Assembly (NCBI GenBank): GCA_035352895.1
Contig: DAOPYN010000020.1
Span: forward strand, 1-63,089
Direction: 5' to 3'
Length of the DNA: 63,089 nucleotides
DNA from: UBA5070 sp035352895
GTDB lineage: Bacteria; Fibrobacterota; Fibrobacteria; UBA5070
Positions 34,464 through 43,503 of the stretch are shown here, piece by piece (position 1 is the first letter of the stretch; the number at the start of each line of letters is the position of its first letter). Both the position numbers and the translations under genes were made by a program. Below the pieces are notes generated by a model that made no database searches, was not told the origin of the DNA, and saw only the letters and a program-made list of their open reading frames with translations.

Positions 34464-35970
34464 GCCTTCCCTCCAAGGCCTTCCGGTCCGGCTTCCCCGC
34501 CGCCGTCCAAGGCAGGGATCCCAGCACCAGGATCCTTGCGGGCATCTGGTAGCGGGCGAGCCTGGGTCGAAGCCATTCCCGGATGGCATCCTCGGTCAGT
34601 TCCCGTCCCACGACCACGACGGCCATGGCCAGACGCTCCCCGAAGTCGGGATCCTCCACGGGCCAGGCCACGGCTTCGCGCACATCCGGGTGGGCAAGGA
34701 CCGCATCCTCCACGTCGGAGGGATACACGTTCTCCCCTCCGGAAACCAACATGTCGTCCACCCGCCCCACCAGAAAGAAACGCCCCTGGGGATCCATGCG
34801 TCCGAGGTCTCCCGTGCGACAGGTGCGACCCGCCGTCGATTCCATCGCCCAGCTGCTTTCCACGGCGATCTCCCCCACACCGGGGAAGGGGACCTGGCCC
34901 CCCTCCGGATCCAGGATGCGCACGGAAACGCCGGGGAGCGCCCTTCCCAAGGTGTCCGGACATTCCTCGAGATCTTCCGGAAGTGCCAGGATGGAGAACC
35001 CCGCCTCGGAACTTCCGTACAGGTTGTGGAGGGCGCCGTCCATGGCCTCCAGGCCGCGCCGCGCCAGGGCGGGGTCCAAGCGGGCGCCACCGCACAGGAA
35101 CCGGCGCACGCCCCGCAACGAAAAACCGTCCGCGTCCAGGATCCGCGACAGCATCTGGGGAACCGCAGCCACGGTGTCGACCGCGCAGCAACGGATTCTG
35201 TCGGACGCGAATTCGGTGCACCAGCGGTCCCAGACGTGGATCCGCGGCCCCAGGAAGGTCCCGATCAGAAGCGCCGACAGACCGAACCCGTGGTGCACCG
35301 GCGAGCAGACCGCCAATTCCCGGCACGCGTGGAGATCCACCCGCGAAAGCAGTCCAAGGAAGGGCCGCGCCACGGCCACCGGCGAGCTGGAGCGTTGGGC
35401 GACCCGGGGCTCGCCCGTGGTCCCTCCGGTAAGAACCGAAATCCGTCCACCTCCGCGGGGCCCCAGGAAGGCCGGCGCACGGGAAGCGGCGGCCTCGCGT
35501 GCCGCCTCCAAGGACACGTCCATCCCTCCGAAGGAATCGCGACCCTCCGGACGGAACTCCGATTCGCGCAGCACCGCCCGGAAGCGATCCCGGATCAGCA
35601 CCCGGCTTCGCCGGAGGGCGCCCGCATCCGGATCGAGCACCGTCACATGCGCGCCCAGGCGGCACAGGGCGTAGAAGGCCTCCACGAAGGGGATCCCCCG
35701 ACGGGCGACGAGGGCGACGCGATCGCCGGAACCGATCCCGTGCGTTTGCGCCAGAACCCCCGCCAGGCATTGCACGCGGCGGTGGAGCTCCCGCCAGGTC
35801 AGGGACTCCACACCGTCGCAGAGACCCGGACGTCGGGGAGTCAAACGCGCACGAAAGCCCAGGAGGGCCGACGCATTGGGCCCCTCCCACGCCAGCGCCT
35901 GGGCGAAACGCCACAGCCCGTGGGCGGTCAGCAAGCCACATCCGCGAAGAGCGGTCAGGGAGCGGATCAT
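34450..35970 (-). CDS. AMP-forming acyl-CoA synthetase/ligase
   Basis: This 506-residue adenylate-forming enzyme activates a carboxylic acid as an acyl-adenylate and usually a CoA thioester. The P-loop-like SVLTGGTTGEPR lies near residue 177, YGSSEAG near 311, RTGDLGRMDPQG near 380, GRVDDMLVSGGENVYP near 397, and the catalytic lysine context TAAGKPDRKAL near the end. It resembles O-succinylbenzoate-CoA ligases and fatty acyl-CoA synthetases, but no menaquinone genes are nearby and the substrate is open. Its ATG at 35970 overlaps the stop of the SDR gene (ATGA), so the two are coupled and probably act in one pathway under the LysR regulator upstream. Confidence 0.88.
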   Translation of the reverse strand: MIRSLTALRGCGLLTAHGLWRFAQALAWEGPNASALLGFRARLTPRRPGLCDGVESLTWRELHRRVQCLAGVLAQTHGIGSGDRVALVARRGIPFVEAFYALCRLGAHVTVLDPDAGALRRSRVLIRDRFRAVLRESEFRPEGRDSFGGMDVSLEAAREAAASRAPAFLGPRGGGRISVLTGGTTGEPRVAQRSSSPVAVARPFLGLLSRVDLHACRELAVCSPVHHGFGLSALLIGTFLGPRIHVWDRWCTEFASDRIRCCAVDTVAAVPQMLSRILDADGFSLRGVRRFLCGGARLDPALARRGLEAMDGALHNLYGSSEAGFSILALPEDLEECPDTLGRALPGVSVRILDPEGGQVPFPGVGEIAVESSWAMESTAGRTCRTGDLGRMDPQGRFFLVGRVDDMLVSGGENVYPSDVEDAVLAHPDVREAVAWPVEDPDFGERLAMAVVVVGRELTEDAIREWLRPRLARYQMPARILVLGSLPWTAAGKPDRKALEGRLKEP

Positions 35971-36797
35971 CCCAGGCGCCTCCACCAACTCCGGGGGAGG
36001 ATGCGTGCGATCCTCGAGGCGGACGGCAGCCACCACGGCGACCAATCGCCATGGCCCCTCACCAGAAGCCGCGCGATGCGGGTGGCGGCCTGGGAGGCAT
36101 CCATGGCGGGAGCATGGGTGTGGAGCGGGTTGGAGGCGAGCATCCGCGTCCGCACCAGAGGAAGATAGACCATGGAAAACCGCACGCCTTCCGGCTCCCA
36201 TTCCTGCCGGGCACAGGCCATCCACTGGTCGAAGGCGGTCTTGGAGGACTGGTAGGCAGCCCACCCCCCCATGGCGGGCAGCAGCACGTTGGCGGCCGAC
36301 ACGCCCACCACCTGCCCACGGCGCTCGCGCAGCGACTTCTGGAGATGCAAGGTCAGACGGACCGGCGCGAAGAAATTGATGGCCATGGTGCGCTGGAAAT
36401 CGTGGGCGCGATCGCGGGAATCGACGAGGGTGCGGTGGATGGATTTCCCCGCGTTGTGGACCACGACGTCGGGAGCGGCGGGAGCGGCGTCCAACCAGGC
36501 CAGAACGGACTCCATGCCGGATTCCGACCGGAGATCGGCGGCGATCGCCATGGCCTTGGCCCCCTGTCCCTGGGCGCGACGGCACACCTCCCGGAGCTTG
36601 TCGGCGGTGCGGGCCACCAGGAGCAGACGCGCTCCGGAGGGCGCCAGGAGATCCACCAGGGCCTCGCCGATCCCGAAGCTCGCTCCGGTGACAAGGATCG
36701 TCCGGTCGCACAGGGCTTTCCGGAGGGAACCGGAATCCGTCCGGATGCGTGGAAACAGGATCCGTTCCGCGATCCGCCTGGCCGTCCCGGGAATCAA
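35967..36797 (-). CDS. short-chain dehydrogenase/reductase
   Basis: This is a 276-residue NAD(P)-dependent oxidoreductase of the classical SDR type. The cofactor motif VTGASFGIGEAL is near residue 36, the structural VVHNAGKS near 117, and the catalytic Ser in VGVSAANVLL with YxxxK as AAYQSSKTAF near 172. The start is taken as TTG at 36797, which overlaps the LysR stop (TTGA) and leaves a leader of about 35 residues; the longer open frame upstream is a shadow of the regulator gene. It lies between a LysR regulator and an acyl-CoA ligase, all coupled by overlaps, which suggests a small acyl-modifying pathway. The substrate is unknown. Confidence 0.85.
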   Translation of the reverse strand: MIPGTARRIAERILFPRIRTDSGSLRKALCDRTILVTGASFGIGEALVDLLAPSGARLLLVARTADKLREVCRRAQGQGAKAMAIAADLRSESGMESVLAWLDAAPAAPDVVVHNAGKSIHRTLVDSRDRAHDFQRTMAINFFAPVRLTLHLQKSLRERRGQVVGVSAANVLLPAMGGWAAYQSSKTAFDQWMACARQEWEPEGVRFSMVYLPLVRTRMLASNPLHTHAPAMDASQAATRIARLLVRGHGDWSPWWLPSASRIARILPRSWWRRLG

Positions 36798-37675
36798 GGG
36801 TTCGCGGAGAGGGCTTCGAGCAGCCCGCGCACGAAGCGCTCGGCCGGGCCCGCGGCGAAATCCGTCTTGTGGGTGACCACCGCGATCTCGCGTCGCGACG
36901 CCCCGTGGATGGGCCGGTAGACCAATCCGTCGTCGGGCCGACGGGCGTAGTCGGGGAGCACGCCCACGCCCAGACCCGAGCGCACCAGTTCCTTCTGGAC
37001 CGAGACGTTCCCCACCTCCACGATCCGGTCCGGCCACAAGCCACGGCTGCGGAATCCCTCCTCGATGAGTTGGCGGGAGTGGGTGTGGCGCCCCAGGAGC
37101 ACCAACGGAAAGCCCGCCAGCTCCTCCTGGGTGACCTCGGAGGACTGCACGCCGGAAGCCGTCGCGGGAAAAGCCGCCACATGATGGTAGGAAAGCACGG
37201 TGCGCCCCACCAGAGACGGATGCTTGAGCGGAAGCAGGACGAATCCCACGTCCGACAACCCCTGGGCCACCCGATGGGCGATTTCCGGGGAGCTGGCCAG
37301 ATCCAACTGGAGCCGCACCCGGGGATGTTCGCGGCAGAATTCACCCAATTTGGGAGACAGCCAGTACTGGGCCACGGTGTCGCTGGCGGCGATGCGCAGG
37401 ACCCCGGAGGGACCCTCGCCCTCCTTGGCCGCCTCGCGCAGCGCCTTGGCATCGCGCAGGAGCGCCCGCGCCAGAGGCAGGACCCGGGATCCCGCCGCGG
37501 TGGGTCGAACCCCCCTGGAGGTGCGTTCCAGGAGGATTTCTCCCAGGGACTCTTCCAAAGCGGCGATCTGGCGCGTCACGGCCGGTTGCGAACGAAACAG
37601 ACCGGAAGCGGCCCGACTGACGGAGCCGCTTTCGCACGAGGCCACGAAGGCTTCCAGGGCGTCTAGATCCAACAC
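36794..37675 (-). CDS. LysR-family transcriptional regulator
   Basis: This 293-residue regulator has an N-terminal winged helix-turn-helix (LDALEAFVASCESGSVSRAA, then SQPAVTRQIAALEESLG) at residues 3-60. An effector-binding domain starts near GVLRIAASDTVA. I chose GTG at 37675 because it gives the family's normal N-terminus; an ATG at 37744 would add 23 disordered residues and run into the cheB gene. It is followed with 4-bp overlaps by the SDR and ligase genes on the same strand. LysR regulators usually control adjacent genes, so it may autoregulate this cluster, an arrangement less common than divergent placement. Confidence 0.88.
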   Translation of the reverse strand: MLDLDALEAFVASCESGSVSRAASGLFRSQPAVTRQIAALEESLGEILLERTSRGVRPTAAGSRVLPLARALLRDAKALREAAKEGEGPSGVLRIAASDTVAQYWLSPKLGEFCREHPRVRLQLDLASSPEIAHRVAQGLSDVGFVLLPLKHPSLVGRTVLSYHHVAAFPATASGVQSSEVTQEELAGFPLVLLGRHTHSRQLIEEGFRSRGLWPDRIVEVGNVSVQKELVRSGLGVGVLPDYARRPDDGLVYRPIHGASRREIAVVTHKTDFAAGPAERFVRGLLEALSANP

Positions 37676-37700
37676 GACCGGAAAGCTAGATCCCGGGAGG

Positions 37701-38702
37701 TCAGGAGTGGACGGCGCCGACGAGCTGGAGGACTTCCGCCGCAAGATCCTGGAGCGGAAGCACCTTGGTGGCCACCCCGGCGTTCATCACCGTCTGCGGC
37801 ATGGACGGAGCCACGGCGGTCCGAGGGTCCTGGCAGAGCACCACACCGCCGACGGCCGAGATTTCCGACGCGCCCAGGGTTCCATCGCGCCCCATCCCGG
37901 TGAGGACCACTCCGATCGCGTGACGCTGGAACACCGAGGCCAAGCTGCGGAACAGTGGATCGGCCGCAGGCCTCATGTAGTTTTCCGGGGCTTCCCGATT
38001 GAGGTGGAGGACTGGCCCCTCCCCCACGGTCAGATGCCAATCCCCCGGAGCCAGATAGATGCGTCCGGGCTCCACAGGCATCGCGTCCTCGGCCAATCGC
38101 ACGGGGATCTTGGTTTCCCGCTGCAAGCGACTGGCGAAGGTTTCCAGCATCCACGCCGGCCCATGGAGCACCATGAACAGGGCGCACTCGGGGCGATCTC
38201 CCAGACCGCGAACGAACTCGCGCACGGCTTCCGGCCCACCGGTACTGGCAGTGACGCCCACCGCGGCGAACGAGGGAGGAGGTTGGCTGGGCATCACCAG
38301 GGGAACGCGGCGGATGGCCGAGGGCAGCGGTTCCGGCTGTTGCCGGCGGGCAAGGCAGTTGGCCAGACGTTCCAGAACCTCGGGAACCGAGAACGGTTTG
38401 GCCAGGTAGTCGTCGGCACCTGCCTGCAACGCATGCATGCGAGCCTCGGGCATGGCCAGGGAGGTCACGATGAGCACCACGGGAAGGGGCTGGATGGTGG
38501 AGCGGATCCGATGGACCAGCTCGATCCCGTCCATCCGAGGCATCATCCAATCGGAAACGATGGCGTCGCAGGGTTGCCTTTTCAGGATCTCCAGCGCCTC
38601 CACCCCGTCATTGGCGTTCAATGTCTCATAACCGGCCTTCCGAAGGGACCTTTCCAGAATGACCGTGCTTGTAGGATCGTCTTCAACGATGAGAATCTTC
38701 AC
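37701..38702 (-). CDS. cheB: chemotaxis response regulator protein-glutamate methylesterase
   Basis: CheB removes methyl groups from chemoreceptor glutamates when phosphorylated by CheA. The 333-residue product has a receiver domain (LIVEDDPTS at the start, phospho-acceptor Asp in SDWMMPRMDG near residue 52, conserved Lys in AKPFS near 102). A methylesterase domain follows with catalytic Ser in VTASTGG near 155, His in VLHGP near 182 and Asp in TGMGRDG near 279. I prefer the GTG at 38702 because GGAG lies five bases upstream; the ATG at 38717 has no ribosome site. It is divergent from the flagellar operon, and no cheA, cheR or receptor gene is in the window. Confidence 0.93.
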   Translation of the reverse strand: MKILIVEDDPTSTVILERSLRKAGYETLNANDGVEALEILKRQPCDAIVSDWMMPRMDGIELVHRIRSTIQPLPVVLIVTSLAMPEARMHALQAGADDYLAKPFSVPEVLERLANCLARRQQPEPLPSAIRRVPLVMPSQPPPSFAAVGVTASTGGPEAVREFVRGLGDRPECALFMVLHGPAWMLETFASRLQRETKIPVRLAEDAMPVEPGRIYLAPGDWHLTVGEGPVLHLNREAPENYMRPAADPLFRSLASVFQRHAIGVVLTGMGRDGTLGASEISAVGGVVLCQDPRTAVAPSMPQTVMNAGVATKVLPLQDLAAEVLQLVGAVHS

Positions 38703-38885
38703 AAGTGCTCCATCCAATGGATGCGCAGGGGGTATGTCCTGTAGGATAGTTATTTCGAGGGGGGATCAACAACCCCCATCGCAGGGCAAGTTTTTCCCCG
38801 TACTCCCCCAGGAATCGGTTCCCTTGCGTGAAACGAAGTTTGGCACCGGCTTCGCTCTTTGTTCCCGCCGAAGCAAGGAGGCCTC

Positions 38886-39623
38886 ATGTCCATTCCATCC
38901 CTGTCGCCCTCGACGAAGGCACCCAGCACGGATACGGAGAAGAAGGCATGGAAGGCGGCCCAGGATTTCGAGGCGATCTTCATGCGCCAGATCTTCCAGT
39001 CCATGCGCAAGTCCTCCGCCATCCTCTCCGAGACCGACCAGGAGACACCCGACTCCACCACCCAGATGGTGGACATGGCCTGGGACGGCATGGCCGACCA
39101 GGTGGCCCACCAAGGCGGCATGGGACTTGCCAAGGTGCTCTACTCGCAATTTCTCAAGAATCCCTCGGCACTGGACCCGGCGAACGATTCCGCCCATGCG
39201 GCCAAGGTATCCAGCGCGTACGCTCCTTCCCGGACGACGAACCTCGACCAGGCGATCCAACAGGCTTCCACGGATACCGGTTTGGACGCATCCCTCATCC
39301 GCGCCGTGATCCACACGGAAAGCCGCGGCAGAACCGACGCGGTCTCATCGAAGGGCGCCATCGGGCCCATGCAGCTGATGCCCGCCACCGCCAAGGAACT
39401 GGGCGTGGATCCCCGCGATCCGGTCCAGAACATCCTGGGTGGCAGTCGGTACCTGGCCCGGATGCGCGAACGCTTCGGATCCGACGAGTTGGCCCTGGCC
39501 GCCTACAACGCGGGCCCCGGCGCCGTCGAACGCCACGGCGGCATCCCCCCCTACGCGGAAACCCGCTCCTACGTCAAGTCGGTGATGGCCAAGCGCGACC
39601 AGCTCGAAGGAGGTGCATCGTGA
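38886..39623 (+). CDS. flgJ: FlgJ-type rod-binding protein fused to an SLT lytic transglycosylase
   Basis: This 245-residue protein joins the FlgJ rod-binding domain (AWKAAQDFEAIFMRQIFQSM near residues 20-40, with MVDMAWDGMADQVA and GMGLAKVLYSQF) to a C-terminal SLT lysozyme-like domain (ASLIRAVIHTESRG with the catalytic Glu, then GAIGPMQLMPATAKELG, and LALAAYNAGPGAV). It would cap the growing flagellar rod and open peptidoglycan for it. Gamma-proteobacterial FlgJ has a glucosaminidase-type domain instead. The start at 38886 is set by AAGGAGG just upstream. Its stop overlaps the GTG of flgN. Confidence 0.92.
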   Translation: MSIPSLSPSTKAPSTDTEKKAWKAAQDFEAIFMRQIFQSMRKSSAILSETDQETPDSTTQMVDMAWDGMADQVAHQGGMGLAKVLYSQFLKNPSALDPANDSAHAAKVSSAYAPSRTTNLDQAIQQASTDTGLDASLIRAVIHTESRGRTDAVSSKGAIGPMQLMPATAKELGVDPRDPVQNILGGSRYLARMRERFGSDELALAAYNAGPGAVERHGGIPPYAETRSYVKSVMAKRDQLEGGAS

Positions 39624-40141
39624 TCCGCCCACACGCCCTGGATGTCCTGGAAGCCTGCCTGGAACGGCTGGAATCGGCAAACCGGGACTGGATCCGTATT
39701 GCCTCCGAGCACCACGCCCACCTCCTGGCCAATCGACTGGACCGGGCGGAAGCGCTCCTTCCCCCGATGGAGGAGATCCTGATCCGCATCGACGAGGACG
39801 AGGACGTCCGCCTCCGCACCACCATGGATCTCGCCTGCGACCTGGACATGGAATCGGACCCGCCGCCGCGCCTGGACCTTTTGGCCCATCGCCTGGGAAG
39901 CCAAGGGGATGCCCTGCTCGATCGGGGACGGAAACTGCGCGCGACCATCGTCGAAGCCGCCCAGCTGGCCTCCCGCGTCCGCGGCGTGGCGGAGGTGGGC
40001 TGGAAGATCACGGAAACCAGCCTGCAGCTGGTGCGCGCCCAAGCGACCGCCGCCGCCCGCCCCCCGGCCGCCTACGTGGCGGGAGGTCGGCGCACCACCG
40101 GAACCGCGGTCCCCGTCTACCAGCGGGCCTGGAGCGCCTGA
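39620..40141 (+). CDS. flgN: FlgN-like flagellar export chaperone
   Basis: This 173-residue, mostly helical, charged protein has the size and position of FlgN, the chaperone that escorts the hook-junction proteins FlgK and FlgL to the export gate. The sequence alone (ALDVLEACLERLES, ALLPPMEEILIRIDEDE) is only loosely FlgN-like; the assignment rests on its place between flgJ and flgK. The start is GTG at 39620, preceded by AGGAGG and overlapping the flgJ stop. Its TGA shares one base with the flgK ATG (TGATG). Confidence 0.65.
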   Translation: MIRPHALDVLEACLERLESANRDWIRIASEHHAHLLANRLDRAEALLPPMEEILIRIDEDEDVRLRTTMDLACDLDMESDPPPRLDLLAHRLGSQGDALLDRGRKLRATIVEAAQLASRVRGVAEVGWKITETSLQLVRAQATAAARPPAAYVAGGRRTTGTAVPVYQRAWSA

Positions 40142-41832
40142 TGTCACTCTTCGACCTCATCCACATGGGAACCCGGGGCCTTTCGGCCTCGCAGACGGCC
40201 CTGGACCTCGTTGGACAGAACGTGACCAACGCGGACACCGACGGCTACACCCGCAAGCGCCTGAACCTCCAGGCCGGGGTCCGGCAGGATTCGGGCCTGG
40301 GACAGATGGGCTTCGGCGTGGACGTGGTGAACATCAAGCGCATGCGCGACGATCTCCTGGACCGGCAGATGCAGGAGGTGAGTTCGCAGCGGGGGCGTCG
40401 CGAGGAGCTGGACAAATCGCTCCAGGCCATCCAGAACATCCTGACGGAACCCGCCGATTCCGGCCTTAACACCTTCATGGAGAAGTTCTGGGCATCCTGG
40501 CAGGATCTGGCCAACAACCCTTCCGACCGTACCGCGCGACAGGCCGTGGCCGACTCCGGAATGGCGCTGGCGGGCCGCTTCAACGACCTGGGAGGCCAGT
40601 TCAACGTCCTCCTGAACCAGAAGAACGACGAGATCGTGGATGCCGTGGGAGAGATCAACAAGCTCCTCCAGGGGATCAGCGAGGACAACGACGCGATCGC
40701 CAACTCCGAACTGGGAAGCCAGCACCTGCGCGCCAACGACACCCGCGACCAGCGGGAGGTGAAATTCAAGGAGCTGTCCAAGTATCTGGAGGTCACCTAC
40801 AACGAGGATCCCCAGGGACGCTACCTGATCACTTCAGGCGGCAACCTCCTGGTGGGACCCGCGGGGAACTACCCCCTGAAGATCGCGAGAAGCCAGATCT
40901 CCCTTTCCGACGGCACCGAGATGAGCCAGGCCAGCCTGGTGGTCTCAAGCACGCGCCAGCCCTTCGACCCTCCCGGAGGCAAGCTCGCGAGCCTGATGGA
41001 AGCCCGCGACCAGATCATCCCCCGCTACCAGTCCGCGCTGGACGAGCTGGCGGTGGTGATCACGAAATCCGTCAACGAACAGCATCGCCAGGGGTACAAC
41101 CTCTCGGGTCTCACCGGGACGGACTTCTTCGAGCCCGCGGCCACGGGAGCCACCAGCATCGGCATCTCCACCTTCGTGCGTTCCGACGTGTCCAACATCG
41201 CCGCCGGCGCGGGAGGAACATCCAGATCCCTGGGAGCCCCGCTGAACCTGGCGGTCCCGGCGGCCGGCACGGCAATCGACCTGGCCAACACGGTCAATCC
41301 GGACTACCGGAACCTTTCGTCGGATTCCGTCGTCGTGCGGACCGTGGGACCCCCTCCGCTCACCTTGACGGAAGGCTCCGGCGAGGACTACACGGTGGAC
41401 TACCGCACGGGCCAGATCCGCTTCAACCACCCCGCCACCCTCCCCCCTGGAACCGCCATCACGGTGGATTTCCGCTACACGGTCCAGAACTACAACGGGC
41501 AGGGCGACGGCAAGAACGCCCTGAAGATCGCGCAGCTCGCGCAGGCCCGGCTGGCCGACCCGGACAAGCTGGGAGTCCCGCAGGCGACCCTGGGCGACTC
41601 CTACTCCACCATGGTGGGAGAGCTTGGCGCGGAGAAGAAGAAGGCCGCAGACACCCTGGAAACGTCCGTGAACCTCCAGACCTACCTGGAAAAGCGCATC
41701 GACGAGACTTCCGGGGTTTCCATGGACGAGGAACTCGCCGACATGGTGAGGTTCCAGAACTGCTACCAGGCCTCGGCGAAATACATCAACACCGTCTCGC
41801 AGATGATGGATTCGTTGATGAGCATCCAGTGA
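40141..41832 (+). CDS. flgK: flagellar hook-associated protein 1
   Basis: FlgK (HAP1) forms the first junction ring between hook and filament. The 563-residue protein starts with the conserved SLFDLIHMGTRGLSASQTAL and QNVTNADTDGYTRKRL. It has the helical D0/D1 parts at both ends and closes with MVRFQNCYQASAKYINTVSQ. The variable middle contains GEDYTVDYRTGQIRF near residue 415, an insert also found in FlgL here. It is coupled to flgN by TGATG, and flgL follows after 16 bases with a GAAGGAG ribosome site. Confidence 0.95.
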   Translation: MSLFDLIHMGTRGLSASQTALDLVGQNVTNADTDGYTRKRLNLQAGVRQDSGLGQMGFGVDVVNIKRMRDDLLDRQMQEVSSQRGRREELDKSLQAIQNILTEPADSGLNTFMEKFWASWQDLANNPSDRTARQAVADSGMALAGRFNDLGGQFNVLLNQKNDEIVDAVGEINKLLQGISEDNDAIANSELGSQHLRANDTRDQREVKFKELSKYLEVTYNEDPQGRYLITSGGNLLVGPAGNYPLKIARSQISLSDGTEMSQASLVVSSTRQPFDPPGGKLASLMEARDQIIPRYQSALDELAVVITKSVNEQHRQGYNLSGLTGTDFFEPAATGATSIGISTFVRSDVSNIAAGAGGTSRSLGAPLNLAVPAAGTAIDLANTVNPDYRNLSSDSVVVRTVGPPPLTLTEGSGEDYTVDYRTGQIRFNHPATLPPGTAITVDFRYTVQNYNGQGDGKNALKIAQLAQARLADPDKLGVPQATLGDSYSTMVGELGAEKKKAADTLETSVNLQTYLEKRIDETSGVSMDEELADMVRFQNCYQASAKYINTVSQMMDSLMSIQ

Positions 41833-41848
41833 TCGAAGGAGACGCGCC

Positions 41849-43018
41849 ATGACCCGCATCACCGCGACCATGATCAACACCAGCGTGCAGCAGGGCATCC
41901 AGGCCAATGGCGTGCGGCTCAACGACATCATGTCCCAGATCGCGACGGGGAAAGCCATCAACCAGCCCTCCGACGATCCCGTGGGCACCTCCAAGGCGTT
42001 GCGCCTGCGCTCGCAGACCTCGCGCTACGACCAGTACTACCGCAACATGCAGGACGGCCAGGCGTGGCTTTCCACCGCCGACACGGCGCTGCGAAGCGGC
42101 AACGACTCCATGCAGCGCGCCAACGAACTGGCCATCCAGGGCGCCAACGGCACCTACAACGCCCTCCAGCGCGATTACCTGAAAAACGAGGTCCGCGTGC
42201 TCGCCGACCAGATATTGTCCATATCGTCCACCACGCTGCACGGACAGTACATCTTCAGCGGGAACCAGACGGACAAGCCGCCCTTCACCCTGGAACACGG
42301 ATCCGACACCCTGACGAACGTGGCCAACGCCAACGGCACCTCGCTGGCAGCCGTGCCCGCGACGGTGCGGCTGCGCGACACCACCAAGACGGATTCCGCC
42401 ACGACCACGGGAAACCCCGCCGCCTACGACATCCTCCCCGGAACCCTCTCCATCCCCGGGCTGGTGGAGGGAACCGACTACACGGTGGACTACCGCGCCG
42501 GCGAAGTCCGGTTCCTGACCGCCGCCGCCACCAACCTGGCCGGCGGCGCGGGCATCCGGATGGAGTTCGACTGGATCCGCAAGAGCGAGGAGGACATGGA
42601 GGGACAGGTCCTGCGCGAGGTCCAGCAGGACAACACGGTGCAGGTGAACGTGACCGCCTCCACCGCCTTCGGCGATTCCGGAAAGGGCGGCACCGTCTTC
42701 GATTCCCTGGTGGACCTCATGCAGGGACTCCACACCAACGACCAGGGCAAGGTGCAAAGCTCCATGGCCGGCCTGCAGGGCTCCCTGGAACAGCTGCTGA
42801 AGGCGCAGACGGTGGCGGGATCGGTGGCCAACCGGCTCCAGAACACCCAGGACCAGAACCGATCCGACGCCCTGGTCGTGACCAAGCAGTCCTCCGAAGT
42901 GGAGGAGATCGACTTCACGAAGGTGGTCAGCGCCTACCAGAACCGGCAGACGGTCTACGACGCCGCCCTGCGGGTGGGAGCCAAGGTGATCCAGAACTCC
43001 CTGGTCAACTACATCTAG
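41849..43018 (+). CDS. flgL: flagellar hook-associated protein 3
   Basis: FlgL (HAP3) is the second junction protein below the filament. The 389-residue product shows the flagellin-like N-terminus (RITATMINTSVQQGIQ, then NQPSDDPVGTSKALRLRS) and the C-terminal helix (VVSAYQNRQTVYDAALRVGA, near residues 359-380). A central insert (about 190-240) with GTDYTVDYRAGEVRF shares a 21-base identical DNA stretch with flgK. It is the last gene of the flagellar operon. Two inverted repeats follow the stop at 43026-43039 and 43032-43059, with no T-run. Confidence 0.94.
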   Translation: MTRITATMINTSVQQGIQANGVRLNDIMSQIATGKAINQPSDDPVGTSKALRLRSQTSRYDQYYRNMQDGQAWLSTADTALRSGNDSMQRANELAIQGANGTYNALQRDYLKNEVRVLADQILSISSTTLHGQYIFSGNQTDKPPFTLEHGSDTLTNVANANGTSLAAVPATVRLRDTTKTDSATTTGNPAAYDILPGTLSIPGLVEGTDYTVDYRAGEVRFLTAAATNLAGGAGIRMEFDWIRKSEEDMEGQVLREVQQDNTVQVNVTASTAFGDSGKGGTVFDSLVDLMQGLHTNDQGKVQSSMAGLQGSLEQLLKAQTVAGSVANRLQNTQDQNRSDALVVTKQSSEVEEIDFTKVVSAYQNRQTVYDAALRVGAKVIQNSLVNYI

Positions 43019-43071
43019 CGGTCCCCCGGCACTTGCCGGATCCTGCGGAAATTGGCAAGTTCCTGCGCACC

Positions 43072-43503
43072 ATGAACACCCTCGCCATCCGCGCCGCGAT
43101 CGCACTTTCCCTGTCCGCTTCCATCCTTTTCGCCAAGGAGGATCCGGAAGCCTACTCGAAGACGGTTTCCGTCAAACAGATCCTCCGCACCTCCCGCACC
43201 GCGGGCGGCGGCCCGCTGGTCTTCCCGGCGGGCTCCTCGGAGGTGACGGGGATCGAGGTGACCATCCCGGCGGGCTCGTCCACCGGTTGGCACCGCCACG
43301 CGCGCTCCGGCTTCGCCTACGTCCTCAAGGGCCGGCTCCAGGTGGTCCTGAAGGATTCGACGCGCAACGAATTCATCCCCGGCCAGGCCTTCGCCGAAGT
43401 GGCGAACACCCTCCACGACGGGATCGCCCTGGGCACCGAGGACGTGAAGCTGGTGGCGTTCTTCCTGTCCGATTCGGGAAAGCCGATCTCCACCAAACCC
43501 TGA
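43072..43503 (+). CDS. secreted cupin-domain protein
   Basis: This 143-residue protein has a signal peptide (LAIRAAIALSLSASILFA) and one cupin barrel. The metal-type motif GWHRHARSGFAYVLKGRL lies near residue 64, and a second part FIPGQAFAEVANTLHDG near 102 carries His and acidic residues. Small periplasmic cupins of this kind are common and their substrates mostly unknown. It lies 53 bases after flgL and may be read through from it, but a flagellar role is not suggested. Its stop abuts the end of the convergent methyltransferase gene. Confidence 0.85.
   Translation: MNTLAIRAAIALSLSASILFAKEDPEAYSKTVSVKQILRTSRTAGGGPLVFPAGSSEVTGIEVTIPAGSSTGWHRHARSGFAYVLKGRLQVVLKDSTRNEFIPGQAFAEVANTLHDGIALGTEDVKLVAFFLSDSGKPISTKP

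Noticed and set aside
40141..43018. FlgK/FlgL as adhesins because of the shared Ig-like insert
   Set aside because: The conserved flagellar D0/D1 termini and gene order are decisive for hook-associated proteins.
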